This document shows, one piece after another, positions 11,452 to 22,824 of a stretch of 64,000 nucleotides of DNA. The notes under the pieces are model-generated. The model did no database searches. It saw only the letters and a list, made by a program, of their open reading frames with translations, and was not told the origin of the DNA. Position 1 is the stretch's first letter. Every line of letters begins with the position of its first letter. The translations under genes were made by a program, and so were the position numbers. Source of the stretch: Blattamonas nauphoetae (lineage: Eukaryota > Preaxostyla > Oxymonadida); the NCBI GenBank assembly GCA_033064195.1, contig JARBJD010000275.1:36512-100511 (forward strand), given 5' to 3'.

Positions 11452-11633
11452 TTGCATTAAAATGTTTTCATTTTTTTCTTCGAATAACATTTGTTTGGTC
11501 GTATCCATTTTCCTTGATTTCTCTCATTTCTCTTCAACATCCACAGACATAACCCTTAATCAATTCTCCCCCAGATCGTGAAGATCTCTCTCTCCTTAGA
11601 TATACATCTTTCGCAATCTCTGGCGAAGTGAAC

Positions 11634-14600
11634 ATGTATATTAAAGAGATTATTTTACAGGGTTTTAAATCGTATAAGGAAAGAACTGAAATCAAAGGAT
11701 TTGATCCACTCTTCAATGCAATCACAGGATTGAACGGGAGTGGCAAGTCAAATGTACTCGACGCGATTTGCTTTGTTTTAGGCATCTCCAATCTTCAACA
11801 GGCATGAATTTTTATTCCATTTATTTCTCCTCCTATCTTCTTATCACCACATTTCTCTTTGTCTAGGTGCGAGCAAATTCATTCTCTGAATTGATATACA
11901 AACAAGGACAAACAAAAATTCAAACGGCAATTGTCACAATATTCTTTGATAATACGGACAAAACTCAATGCCCAACTGGTTATGAACATTGTGATGAGAT
12001 TGTCGTCACAAGACAGGTTTGCCTCTCTTTTTATCTTTGAATACCAATTTATTTAGCTTCAAATCAATGGAAAATCCAAATACTTCCTTAATGGAAGAAC
12101 TGCAAACCCAACTACTGTCGCAAACATGTATCAATCAGTTTCTCTCAACATCCACAATCCACACTTTCTGATCATGCAAGGGAAGATCACGAAAGTACTC
12201 AACATGAAACCGCTTGAAATTCTTGGGATGATTGAAGAAGCAGCGGGAACTCGTCTTTATGAATCGAAGAAAGTGTCAGCTGTTCGCACCCTCGAAAGAA
12301 AAGAAAAGAAGGTCTCCGAACTGAAAGAAGTTCTTGAAAATCAGATTCAACCGAAATTGGAAAGGCTAAAAAAGGACGAGGAGGCATTCAACGAATGGGA
12401 ACACATCAGGAGGTACGTTGATGAGCTTGAGAAACAATATGTCATCTATCAGTACTTAACACTCGAAAAACGAAGACGTGATGAAGTGGAACAGAAAAGA
12501 CAAGCCGAAGAAAGCAATCTTGTCGACCTTCAGAGAGAAATAGATACCCTCACAACCTCGATCGACTCACTACGACAGGAAGCCTCGGCAACAGCAATTG
12601 ACATCGCCACACAACTCGGCTTTGATATTCAGGAGTATCTTCCACAAAGAGAGGAAGGTGGGAAGAAAAAGGAGAAAGGAAAAAAATCAAAACAAACTCC
12701 CCAGGAAGATGAAGAGCAAAAAAGTCCAGAAGAGCAGACATTCGAGACACTGCTTGCCATCTTTGCTCCTCAAAAATCACGTTACGCGAAAGAGACAGAG
12801 AAAAGTGGAACAAAAACTGGTGCTTTGAGATTGTCAGAGGAACTGAAGAAGGTCATCGAGGAAAGGAATGATGCTGCCAATGAAGTGACCAAGACACGTC
12901 AAGCTCTCAAAGATTATGAGGATGACCTCAAACTCAAAATTACCGCCCTTGAAACAAAGAAACACGAAAAAATTGACCGTGAGAGAGCAATTCAGTCTCT
13001 CCACCAACAAGTACAGGAGTTGACAACTCATTATGAAGAGGAAAAGAAGAGATATGAGGAACTCACGCTCACCATCAGAACCGCCCAAGAAAGTGGAGGT
13101 GGGGACGATGGAAAGGAGGATGCTGTCCTTCAGACCCTTCAAACAGAACTTCGAAACATGCAGGAGAGGTTGAACCAATTCCAAGAAGAGCGGGCCCGGT
13201 TCAATGACATCCACGTCAATGCATACCAAACCACAATTGCCCGTCTTCGCACGGAACAAGAAAAGAACAAAAAAGAAAAACAAAAGCGAGAGCAAGAGGC
13301 GACTGAGAAGGCCCAAGAAATCAGTCGTCTTGAAGCTGAGCTTCAAGAGTATACAAATGCGTATGGACAACACAAGTATGACGAGGAAAAACATCGCGAA
13401 ATCCACAACCAATATGAAGCAACTCGACGCGAAATCGAAAACCTTCGACATCAAGCGGATAGCTTTGGACAATCACTGAGTCATGTCCTCTCCCCAACTC
13501 TTCCTCTCCCAGACGATCTGAAAGGGAGAGGGAAAGGTGTACATGGCTTGGCCATCAACTTGTTCGAGGCCGTAAGTGAAGAATACGCCCACGCTCTCGA
13601 GACAATCGCAAAAGGGAAGATGTTTTCTATTATCGTCGACGATGATCAAATTGGGAAGAAAATCATCAATCACATCTCAGCAAGTCGAAATCGGAGAAGG
13701 TACACGATCATCCCTCTGACCAAAATATCGTCACCGTTCAACGACGAACCAGTGGAAGACCGACGCCGTCGTGCTGATCAACTTGCTCAAGAATGTCATG
13801 TTCGTTTTTGTCGTCATGCAGTCGACCTCGTGACATTTGCTGATCCAATGCGAAAAGCAATTGAGTACGTCTTTGGCACCACACTCGTCACCGAAACACT
13901 TGAAGATGCAACAAGACTTGTGAATAGAATGGTCGAAAACTCAAATCAACGGAGAAACATCCGAGGATTCCCATGTCGGGTTGTGTCATTGGACGGTAGC
14001 ATCGTCGACCCAGCTGGTCTCATGACGGGAGGAGCAGCTCGGAATGAAAACGAAGGCACAACGTTGAGAAAATTAGCTCAATACCACAAGTTGACAAAAG
14101 ACCTCTCAAACAAACAATCAGATCAGAACATTATCGTCACCTCACTCAACAAACTGGAGGCCGAGCGAAAGAAAAAGATGAAAATTGAAGAAGATCTTGA
14201 ACTTGCTCGACAAGATCTCACCTATTTGGAACAAGGAGGGAATGTTGCTGAATTGAGAAATCAGATTGAACGAGTTGAGCAACAGCTTCAAGACGCTCAA
14301 TTACGATTGAATGAGATGGACGACCGTATTCATGCAATGCAGACCCAACAGATCCCACAACTCCAGAAAATGGTTCAGACCATGACGCATGAGAAAGAAG
14401 ATGTTCACCACCAAGCAATGGATGAAGTGAAGAGGAAGAAAGCAAAGGAAGATGAAGTCAAAAAGGTTCTCAAAACTCTTCGTAATGGAGTAAATGATAC
14501 TCAAACCCAGGTCGAAAAGAAAACTCGAGATATTACTGAACAAGAAGTCATCCTCCACGAAGAGATCGAGAAGTCTATCGAAAACATCGAACAGGACATT

Positions 14601-15769
14601 TTGAGGCTGAAGGCTTCGATTGAAAAACATACACAAGACCTCACACAGAAGCTCATCCCCATTCTTACTGTCTTGGAAAAGCGTCAAGAAGAAGCGAAGG
14701 AAAAAGACAAGAAAGTCAAAGAGATTTATGAAAAGTTGTCAAGCACGAAAGCAACGATTCATTCTTATCGTGAAGAGATCAGTCAAAAAGAAGTTTCTAT
14801 CTTGAAAAAGACTCTCGAAAAACAGAAGACGGAAGATGAGGAACGACGACTGCTTGATCAAGCAAAACGATTGATGCAACAGAACTCCTGGATGAAGAGT
14901 GAACTCCGCCAAATGTCACAAGAGCAGAAGGAGCAATACGAGCAAATGAACGGAGAAGACATGCAAACAGATCTTGACAGACAACGAGGAGACGAAGAAG
15001 TCCTGTCTAGAAAAGTGAACAAGAAAGCCGTTGGAATGTCACAGAAAACACAACATGAATTTGATGAATTAGTCAAGAAAAAGAAGATTGTTGAGGACGA
15101 CAAAGGCAAAATTGAGGCAGCCATGACTGAATTGGACGAAAAGAAGAAGGAACTCCTCAAAACAACATGGCAGAAAGTGAATATGTTTGTTTCTTTGTGT
15201 TTAATCTATTCTTCAGGGATTTTGGAGACATCTTCTCAAAACTCCTTCCAGGCGCACGAGCAAAACTGGTTCTTGCTGGACCGCCTGGGTCAGCAGTTGA
15301 AGATTGTGGACTCGAAGTGAAAGTCGCCTTTGGGGATTTTTGGAAAGAGTCGCTCTCCGAACTTAGCGGTGGCCAGCGGTTTGGTTTCACTTTTCTTCTA
15401 ATTTCCATCAGCTCACTCTTGGCGCTCTCTCTTATCCTGGCACTCCTTCTGTTCAAGCCTGCTCCCATGTACATTTTGGACGAAATTGATGCTGCCCTCG
15501 ATCTTTCACACACAGAAAACATCGGACGAATCATCCGAGAAACATTCAAAGGAAAATCACAGTTCATCATTGTTTCGTTGAAGGAAGGAATGTTCCAAAA
15601 CGCCAACATGCTTTTCCACGTGAAGTTCGTCAACGGTGAATCTGTTGTAAAGAGAGAAGAAGGACGGCGAAGACAGGCACTTCCGGCTACACAGACAAAG
15701 AAGCAAACGATGATAGAAGAAGTAGATGGAGATGAACTGAAGCCAGGAAAAAGACGAAGACTAGAATGA
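11634..15769 (+). CDS. SMC2: SMC2, condensin ATPase subunit
   Basis: Five exons (11634-11801, 11867-12016, 12057-15184, 15217-15378, 15412-15769) add to 1,321 residues, slightly over the usual 1,200. Walker A (GLNGSGKSN) is near residue 35. Then come a long coiled coil, the hinge (about 13490-14050, ending in [11 protein letters not shown]), the return coiled coil, the signature LSELSGGQR and Walker B with [18 protein letters not shown] charged insert rich in Lys and Glu sits in the first coil near 12640-12800. Intron 1 begins GC, not GT. The last introns are 32 and 33 bp; the 33-bp one falls inside the signature motif and leaves the frame open. SMC2 pairs with SMC4 to compact chromosomes in mitosis. 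Confidence 0.95.
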
Positions 15770-15797
15770 TCTTTTTTTGGACACGAGTTGACTTTCT

Positions 15798-16515
15798 ATG
15801 CCACCCGTGCTCTTTGTGGATTCATTTCACTTATTGCATATTGTTGCGAGACATTCTACAGAATTACCTAACTCGATGGGTGATCCAACCAAAGATCTGA
15901 CCCATTTAATTGAGCGATTAAAGGTTCATTCACTCGTTTCATTTCCTAACCTATTTTTCCTAGATGGAATTTGTAGCACCACTCCCTGAACAACACTTCT
16001 TGTTCAAACCACCAAAGTTTGATGAAGAGCTTCCTGTTGACTTCGGCGAAATTGCAGATGTCCCAAAGAGACTATCACTTCCTATTCAACAACCAACACA
16101 ACTAAGACAACATCTCGCTCTTGATTCAGCATTGAACCAATTGAATACAATGGCACCAGCGGAAAGAGCTCGCTTCCTCAAGGAACGATCAAAAGCCCCG
16201 ACACTAGCTATGATGGATCATTCAATTAATCTCCGCGAGCAAGAAATGCTGGGCACTCTGGGTATTCCGGTTCTTTCAGAGCGTAATAAACTCGTCCTTG
16301 AGATGTGTCAAAAATCACACCAGTTCTCTCGATTCCCAACGAATCCATCGATGGACACATATCTCGATAATGACGATGATATTACCTGGGCTGATATTTA
16401 TGATGGTCTTTTCTCCTTTTCGGTTCAACTTTCTCTAGACACACCGCAAGCAAACAATGCTCGGCTCAATCCCTTCGCCGCATTCGATGCTCAATTTTCA
16501 TTAGATGATGAGTGA
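15798..16515 (+). CDS. Hypothetical protein, two exons
   Basis: ATG 15798 (or ATG 15876) opens exon 1. A 39-bp intron (gttcattc to tttcctag) ends at 15963, and exon 2 runs to TGA 16513-16515. The product is about 225 residues and acidic, with a Pro-rich stretch near EFVAPLPEQHFLFKPPKF and a helical region with LNTMAPAERARFLKER. There are no membrane segments or known motif. It starts 28 bp past SMC2 and ends 85 bp before U2A'. I do not recognise it. Confidence 0.6.
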
Positions 16516-16600
16516 CATCAACATAATTCTGTTTCACTTCACATTTTATTCGTGGTGTTTTCATCTACAAAATTTTGTCCATAATCCACAACCAACACAA

Positions 16601-17257
16601 ATGAGGCTTACTGTCGAGGTATTACAGTCAATTGAGCCATTCTATAACACATGCGGGGATTATCAAGCCAATATAAGAGGTATACCTTTTTGATTATTGA
16701 CTAGTTCACCTGTTCTTTGTCCAATTCACTTCATCTTTCAATCCTTAAGGAATGAGAGTTCCAGCAATTGAAAACTTTGGAGTCCTTCGAGTGTGTTCAT
16801 TCATCATTTTCACTGTATTCTATCATCTAGGACGCTTTCGACACAGTAGATTTGTCAGATAATTCCATTTCAGTTCTCGGGGGTTTTTCTCAATGCCTCC
16901 GCCTTAAAACCCTATTTATTGGAAAAAACCAAATTCATTCGATCGATCCTGATCTTCCTCGGCAACTTCCTAAGCTCTCAACACTTATTATTCCACAGAA
17001 CCAACTCTCAACTTTTGACGCCATTTCTCCTCTCTATTCTTTACCGATCACGCACTTAGTCATGGAAGGAAATCCAATATCTCTTCTTGAAGAATATCGG
17101 AGAACATTGATTCATTTTATCCCAACTCTCACGGTCCTTGATTACCAAAAAGTTACACAGAAGGTATTCTCTCTTGTTCAGTGCATCATTCCTTTCATAG
17201 GAACGCGTTGAAGCAAGCAAGCATTTTGGACCTGAGTTTGAACAAAAATCATCCTGA
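16601..17257 (+). CDS. SNRPA1: U2 small nuclear ribonucleoprotein A'
   Basis: Four exons. The opening MRLTVEVLQSIE, then VPAIENFGVL, DTVDLSDNSISVL and the closing LTVLDYQKVTQKERVEA line up with U2A' from end to end. The leucine-rich repeats cover most of the protein. Introns start gtataccttt, gtgtgttc and gtattct. The protein stops shortly after the leucine-rich cap (about 150 residues), lacking most of the C-terminal tail of animal U2A' (about 255). In the U2 snRNP it binds stem-loop IV with U2B''. This fits a genome full of spliceosomal introns. Confidence 0.88.
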
Positions 17258-17434
17258 TTTATTTGAATTACATCATTTCATTTGAGAAAAGAATCTTCTT
17301 TTTCTCTTTTTCTGGGAATTTCTTCGACAAACAGAACTGTTTTTTGCTTATCCTTGTGAGATTTGCCGGATTCATTTGGTATTCTTTTATCAAGGACTCA
17401 CATTTTCTGTGTTGGGCAGATTCAATTTTCATCG

Positions 17435-18210
17435 ATGTTCATTTCAATCTCTTTCTTATCCCTTATCCCAACGACATCTGGCTTCATTTTCAGTATATCT
17501 CCAAAAGGAAATGCTTCTTTTAGTCAATTTTATCAGCAAGGAGACCAAGTGAAAGGCCAGTTCCATGTAATCCATGGAAGTGATAACAAAATCGAGTTAT
17601 CCGCATGATTTCACTCTTCTAGTACATTATGAAGACTTTCTTTCTTTCTCTTAGATTTTTGACCCCGCCAACACCTTAGTTCTGATGAAACAGGAGAACA
17701 GTCATTCTTTTAACTTTTCTGCGAATCAAGCTGGAATTTTCAAGTTTCTGTTCGTTTCGAGGTCAGGATTGACCGAACAAACAATAAATTTTCTCCTTGA
17801 CCAGTTCATCTCCCATAATCAATCACAAGGCACGACAATTTTCTTCGACCTTCTCTGTCTTCAGAGTCAAAACATACAGATTCCGTATACCACCAAATTT
17901 ATGAACACACACTAAGTAGATTTGATTATGTTATCCTTACACAGGATGAAGCCAAATTCAGTCAGCGAAATAGAAGAGAACGTTTTCTTCCTGTTTCACC
18001 TCATCTGTACCAGTTGCCTCTACAATGAACAATCGTCTCTCATTCTGGAGTAAGCTTCTTATCATTGCTGCCCTTGTTTCAAGTGCCATTCAGATTTATT
18101 CTCTCCGGAGGCTCTTCATCAATAGAGTTTGCCTCTTTTCAGAGTTCATGAACATGCCTCTCCATTCACCAGAATTCTCGAGTCTAGATATCGATTTTTC
18201 TCCAAGATAA
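17435..18210 (+). CDS. p24 family (emp24/GOLD) cargo receptor
   Basis: ATG 17435 opens a signal-peptide-like start (MFISISFLSLIPTTSG) and a GOLD domain (GQFHVIHGSDNKIELS, IFDPANTLVLM, FNFSANQAGIFKFLFVS). A GC-AG intron at 17603-17654 separates the first two pieces in phase. A 32-bp intron at 17982-18013 joins a charged helix to STMNNRLSFWSKLLI, a single membrane helix and YSLRRLFI, just as in p24 tails. The middle junction (17800-17945) is not resolved; the simple reading meets a stop there. p24 proteins cycle between ER and Golgi in COPI and COPII vesicles. Confidence 0.78.
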
Positions 18211-18272
18211 ATCACTATAAAGAGAAAAATTTGGCGAAGAAACAGAAATGAAGACGAATTAAGAAATTGAAA

Positions 18273-21200
18273 TTAAGATTGTGGAGGAACGACCGTATTG
18301 AAACGGGCAAGGAGTTCCCAGATAAAAAAAGTCGCATCTTGTGGAGTGGTATGCGTTGTGTCAACAACAATGTGCGACGATGCATGAAATAGAGGGTCAT
18401 CACGGGCATAGAGAAGATGGAGGGTGTGTTTGGGATTGGAAGCTGAAAAGAGACGGTCCTCTTTCCCATCCGGTTGTGAAGCCCGATCTTTGCGTCTTTG
18501 CAGGAGAGTGTTTTCTTCACATCGAAGATACACGACACATGTTCGCTGCGGTCGTGAAGCGAGTGACTGGAGCATCTCGCGGCCGTATTCTGTCTCGTTA
18601 ATGAAAGAAGGCACAATGGCGACTATATTCTCACCGGCTTCGACCATTTCCATCATCTTTCGGAGATCTGTTTCGGTTTCACCAAGAAACCCGGTGTGTC
18701 CGATTGCTTCCCGAATGTCGTCTTCAGAACGACCGATCCTTTTCTCTGTATTGCTCACGACATCCACTTCTTGTCGCTTCATCCGCTGGGCGAGTAACGT
18801 TCCAATGGAATGCTTTCCAGAGCATCGAAGACCAATAAGAACGATTGGGCCAATTTTGTTGGGTTGTGAATCATGCTCTGAAACTTTAGCGACTTGAGCA
18901 TTCTGGATCTGTGACGAGAGTGGAGATGAGTTCGGATTCAAGACAGGAACAGGGATGCTTGCCAATTGCTTCGAGACGATTGGAGAGCGCACATTTTTCA
19001 TGTGAGTAAATGCTGAGACACAGGACGTGACAGTGGTAATCACCGATGAGATAAGAGTTCTGATGAGGAGGACAGGCGACTGGATCGTTTTTGCTTTGAT
19101 GGGATTGAGCTTGTCAAAAGGAAATGACATCACGTTCACGATCGTTTTCGGAACCCCGAGACGTTTGGCGATGGAAGGAATAATATTTGATGCAGAGATC
19201 CCACAGAACGACAACAAGGCTGACACGAGTGAAATTGACAGAGTTAAGGAGATGCTTGCTAGTGAGACACCACCCATTACAGTTGTAAGGAATGGAAGGA
19301 GGAGAACAGCTGACGTGACGGCTGTGGAACCAGACAGAATGGCTGCAATACCATTCGTGTAGGCAAGAGCAAGACGCGTGACGTTTGTTGGGGTGTACCG
19401 ATTTGTTGCAGGGAGAAGCGATGAAGTGAGGGACCCTAGCGTGTGGGGGTCAGAGTTAACTTTGAAGAAACAGAGTGAAAAGAGTGGATCGAAATGTTCG
19501 AATGCCGTTAACCACAATTCGTTGAGCCAAGATGAACGACATTCCACTCCCAACCAAGCATCTGAGTTTTGATTATTCTGACTTGGCTCTGGTGAGTCTT
19601 CGTCGGTGTCCTGTGTCTGATGTTCCTTTTGTTGGATGAGAGTCATTCTGTTTTCCATGTTTTGATTCATCTGAACAGCGAGTTGTGCAGCAATTGTTGC
19701 CGACTCAATCATCTGTTGATCCATCACGGCAATTAATTGAGATTGAGAGAGAAGGGGAGGTGGTGGCTGTCTTCGTCCAACATTCGGAGGAGCAGAATAC
19801 TGTTTGTCCAGTTGGGTCAAGACTGGGTGTTGGATCAGCCCTGCTGAAAGGCGTTCTGGGGGAGACGGCGAGAAATGAGTTGGAGGAGAGAGCGACGTAT
19901 TCAGAGAGTCGGAGAGAGGTGCTGACGGAAGATGCGGTGAGGCAGATTGGTTCGGTTGTGACGGCGATTGAGAGTCAGGTCGCTGCTTCATTCCCCACAC
20001 ATCAAAGCATTCCATTTCTTCTGTTTTGCTTACACCTGCGCTCTGCGGAGGTTCATCATCATCAATCGCGATGACGAACCCTAAAGTCGCTCTGATTGGG
20101 ATAAGATCCGTGACGGGGAACGAGCTGGTGTGCTGTCGGCGTTTTGAATCCATCTGCTCGAAACTCTTTTCAGAAAGAATCCCTTCATTTTCGACGTGGT
20201 CGATCAGCTGAGACGAAGGGGGCGGCAATGATTCAGGTTGGGGGAGTTCGAGAAGGGTCTGCTCCGGGCTGCTCTTACTCCCAAATCCCAACATGTCTTT
20301 GAACCTATCAAGCCAGCCTTTTGGTGATTTCACTTGAACAGTGTCGATCCTGTTCCATTTCCTTTCATTCTCGCTCGGTTTGCAATGGATAAGCCAACTC
20401 AGTCCGACCATCCTTTGCAGAGCATAGCTGGCACACTGTTCGCACGCGTGTTGGATCTGGGCTAACTCGCGGCGTTTTTGTGTTCGAACTTCTTTGCTCA
20501 AATCAGGGGTAGTCCGCGCTAGGTCAGCTCCAAGAACACATATCGTGTTCTTATCAAAGAGTTCAGTCCCAAAGAGACATTGAAGAATGAGGAAGTGATC
20601 AGTTACGATAGCTGATAATGTGGTATTGGGACCAAGTTCATCAGGAACAATATATGTGCTAAGATGAATCGTCTGACCGATTTGGGGCGGTTGGAATTTT
20701 CTTGTACGGAGAGGGAGCCAGTCACCAATCTCAGGAGGTGGCGGAGAAGGATCGTCAGAGATTTTTGGACGATTATCAGCCACAACTGATAAGGATGATG
20801 TCAACCCTTGCAGTAGATCATCATTTTTGAAGTTTTCTGGTCGTGGAATATTTGTTTTGCGTTCTTTTCGTTGTTGATGAAGTGTGGAAAATGAAGTTGG
20901 AATATCGATTCTAAGTGCACGGAACGCATCTCGGATAGAATCAAGAATGTTCAACGTTGATTGTTGGAAGTGGAGGAGAGTTGGTGACTGCCGAGTTAAT
21001 GGTCTTGAGTGAATCTCATCGGTTTGATTGAAAATACAAGTGTTAGGGAGCAATATGAAAAGTATTCGGACATAAATTCCCCGAATTTGCACAGTGTGGG
21101 CATTGACGAATTGATTAAGTTCAATAGACGTGACTTGCGGAGGGGCATCTTCCAGAGGTTTCGGGACGATTTCTGAAGAGACTTCTGGTGTTAAAAAATT

Positions 21201-21533
21201 ATCTAAATCATCTTCACATGTGACAGGGCGAGGATTCAAGAATAGTGAAGGGGGAAGATTGAGGAGAGAGCCAGCCACGAATGATAGTGATTCCATAGTC
21301 GTTCCAGATAGAAGTATATTGGTTCCTGAAATCCCGAGACTATTTAATTCTTCAAGAAGATTTGAGTTTGTTTGATTTGGGATGATTACACCTGATTATT
21401 AAGAAGATAATTGTCAGATGACTAAAAAACCTTCTGCAATATCTGTCGACTGCTCCGCGAGGAATATGGGATCAACAGATGTTGAAATAAACCATTCTTC
21501 ATCGTCAGGTTGATTGGAAGACAAATCTGTCAT
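18273..21533 (-). CDS. Multi-pass membrane protein with C-terminal shikimate-kinase-like domain
   Basis: ATG 21533; a 39-bp intron (21392-21430) joins exon 1 (ending DIAEG) to a long open exon. The first 500 or so residues are unrecognised, with Pro/Ser-rich linkers. Several hydrophobic helices lie at about 19120-19390 (LAYTNGIAAILSGSTAVTSA onward). The last 186 residues resemble shikimate kinase: IVLIGLRCSGKHSIGTLLAQ (Walker A), EKRIGRSEDDIREAIGHTGF, and LYARDDPLFHASSHIVVDTT near the end. The DxD and GGG motifs of real shikimate kinases are missing (SNT and VPS stand there), so catalysis is doubtful. It converges with the p24 gene across about 60 bp. Confidence 0.6.
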
Positions 21534-21757
21534 TTTACGAGTTGTGGATTATCAAAAAAGTTATTGGGTACGATCAAAGTGTGACCCTCGCATGAAAATG
21601 GCTTCAGATGCCCCACAAAAAGAAAGTCACAACAAGGAAAGTATGCAGTTCCGGGGATATGAATGAAGTCAAACCTGCATGTGGACTATTCCAGTTGGAG
21701 GTGGATGCTCTGAGGTGGTTTCCGATGTAATGCCGAATGATCCCGGAAAGTTGATGT

Positions 21758-22440
21758 CTACGACCTTTCTGGCGAGGATGGAAACATTGTTTGCGTCATT
21801 GTCTGGCTGAGGTCGAAGAGAGGCCTGACAACACGGAGAAGTCGGTTGCATCGTTCGCTCGAATTCGCTTCCTGCAGACGGGCTTGTTTCAATTCTTCTT
21901 CCAAATGTGCAATTTCTTCTGAGAGACGTTTATTCAGCGAGTCACTTTGTTGCTGCGAAATCATCATCCGATTTTTAACGCTTTGTAACTCCTTCTGGAC
22001 AAGAAGAAGTTGATCCGTGATACAATTCTTCTCGTTTTCAAGTTTGAGCGTTTCGTACTCAAGGTTAGCCTTTCCCTTTATGGCTGAGAGGAGTATTGGA
22101 TGAACTGGATTCAACGAACGCGAAGTAGAGTTTTCATGAGCGAGATTGCTTGAATTTTGAACGAGTGATGAAATGTGTAATGCATTGAGTGTGGTTTGTA
22201 ATTGGCTTTTGAGTAATTTGTTTTCAGAAATCATGATTTGGAGTTTGGACCCTCTTTCCTCTGAAAGTTGAGATTGAACATGAAGTTGATGAGTAAGCAT
22301 GTTAATCTCTTCTTTTAAAGTATGATGAAATTCATGTTGCTGTGAAAGAGCTTCTGCAGTATTCTGAGGATTTGAAAATATGTACGAGGTAAAACCTGTT
22401 GTTCCCTCGAAAGATAACTTAAAATGTCTTCAAATGCCAT
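21758..22440 (-). CDS. Coiled-coil protein, unrecognised
   Basis: ATG 22440 opens MAFEDILSYLSREQQ. A 32-bp intron (22364-22395) follows, then an exon of about 200 residues, nearly all heptad coiled coil (SEERGSKLQIMISENKLLKS and KRLSEEIAHLEEELKQARLQ). The frame stops at 21758. A further exon toward 21669 is possible, since a donor-like gtcgtag lies at the stop. No family signature is seen. Its start is about 385 bp from the divergent plus-strand gene. Confidence 0.6.
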
Positions 22441-22824
22441 ATAACAACGGTGAACATGCAGAGTGTCATATGAAATATTGGTATCGATCTGTAGTATCGT
22501 TCAATGGATCAAAAAGAGATGAAACTCGAATTGGTGATAATAGACCTCATCCGAGACCTTTCTTCGGAAAAATCGAGTTGAAGTTAAATCCATAACACGG
22601 TCGTATGTTTTTCAAGAGTATTTCTGTGTCCAGTCTTGGTGGAAGAATCGATGTGGTTCTGATCTTGATCTTCTGTGACAAGAAGCGTCTGTATCCTCCC
22701 TTAAATAGCCGTAAAATCTTTCTAACTTAATCTTTGTGTCTATTTACGTGCACTCTTTCATCCCTCTCTCACCAATCAAAGACAGGTCGACTTCAACTTT
22801 CTTTTACTCTTGTACCAGGAGTAT

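Noticed and set aside
15379-15411. Eleven-residue insertion inside the SMC2 signature motif
   Set aside because: It is a 33-bp intron with GT and AG ends. Its length keeps the frame open, and removing it restores [16 protein letters not shown].
22380-22595. Small plus-strand ORF of 71 codons
   Set aside because: It overlaps the first exon and 32-bp intron of the minus-strand coiled-coil gene and shows no own signals.
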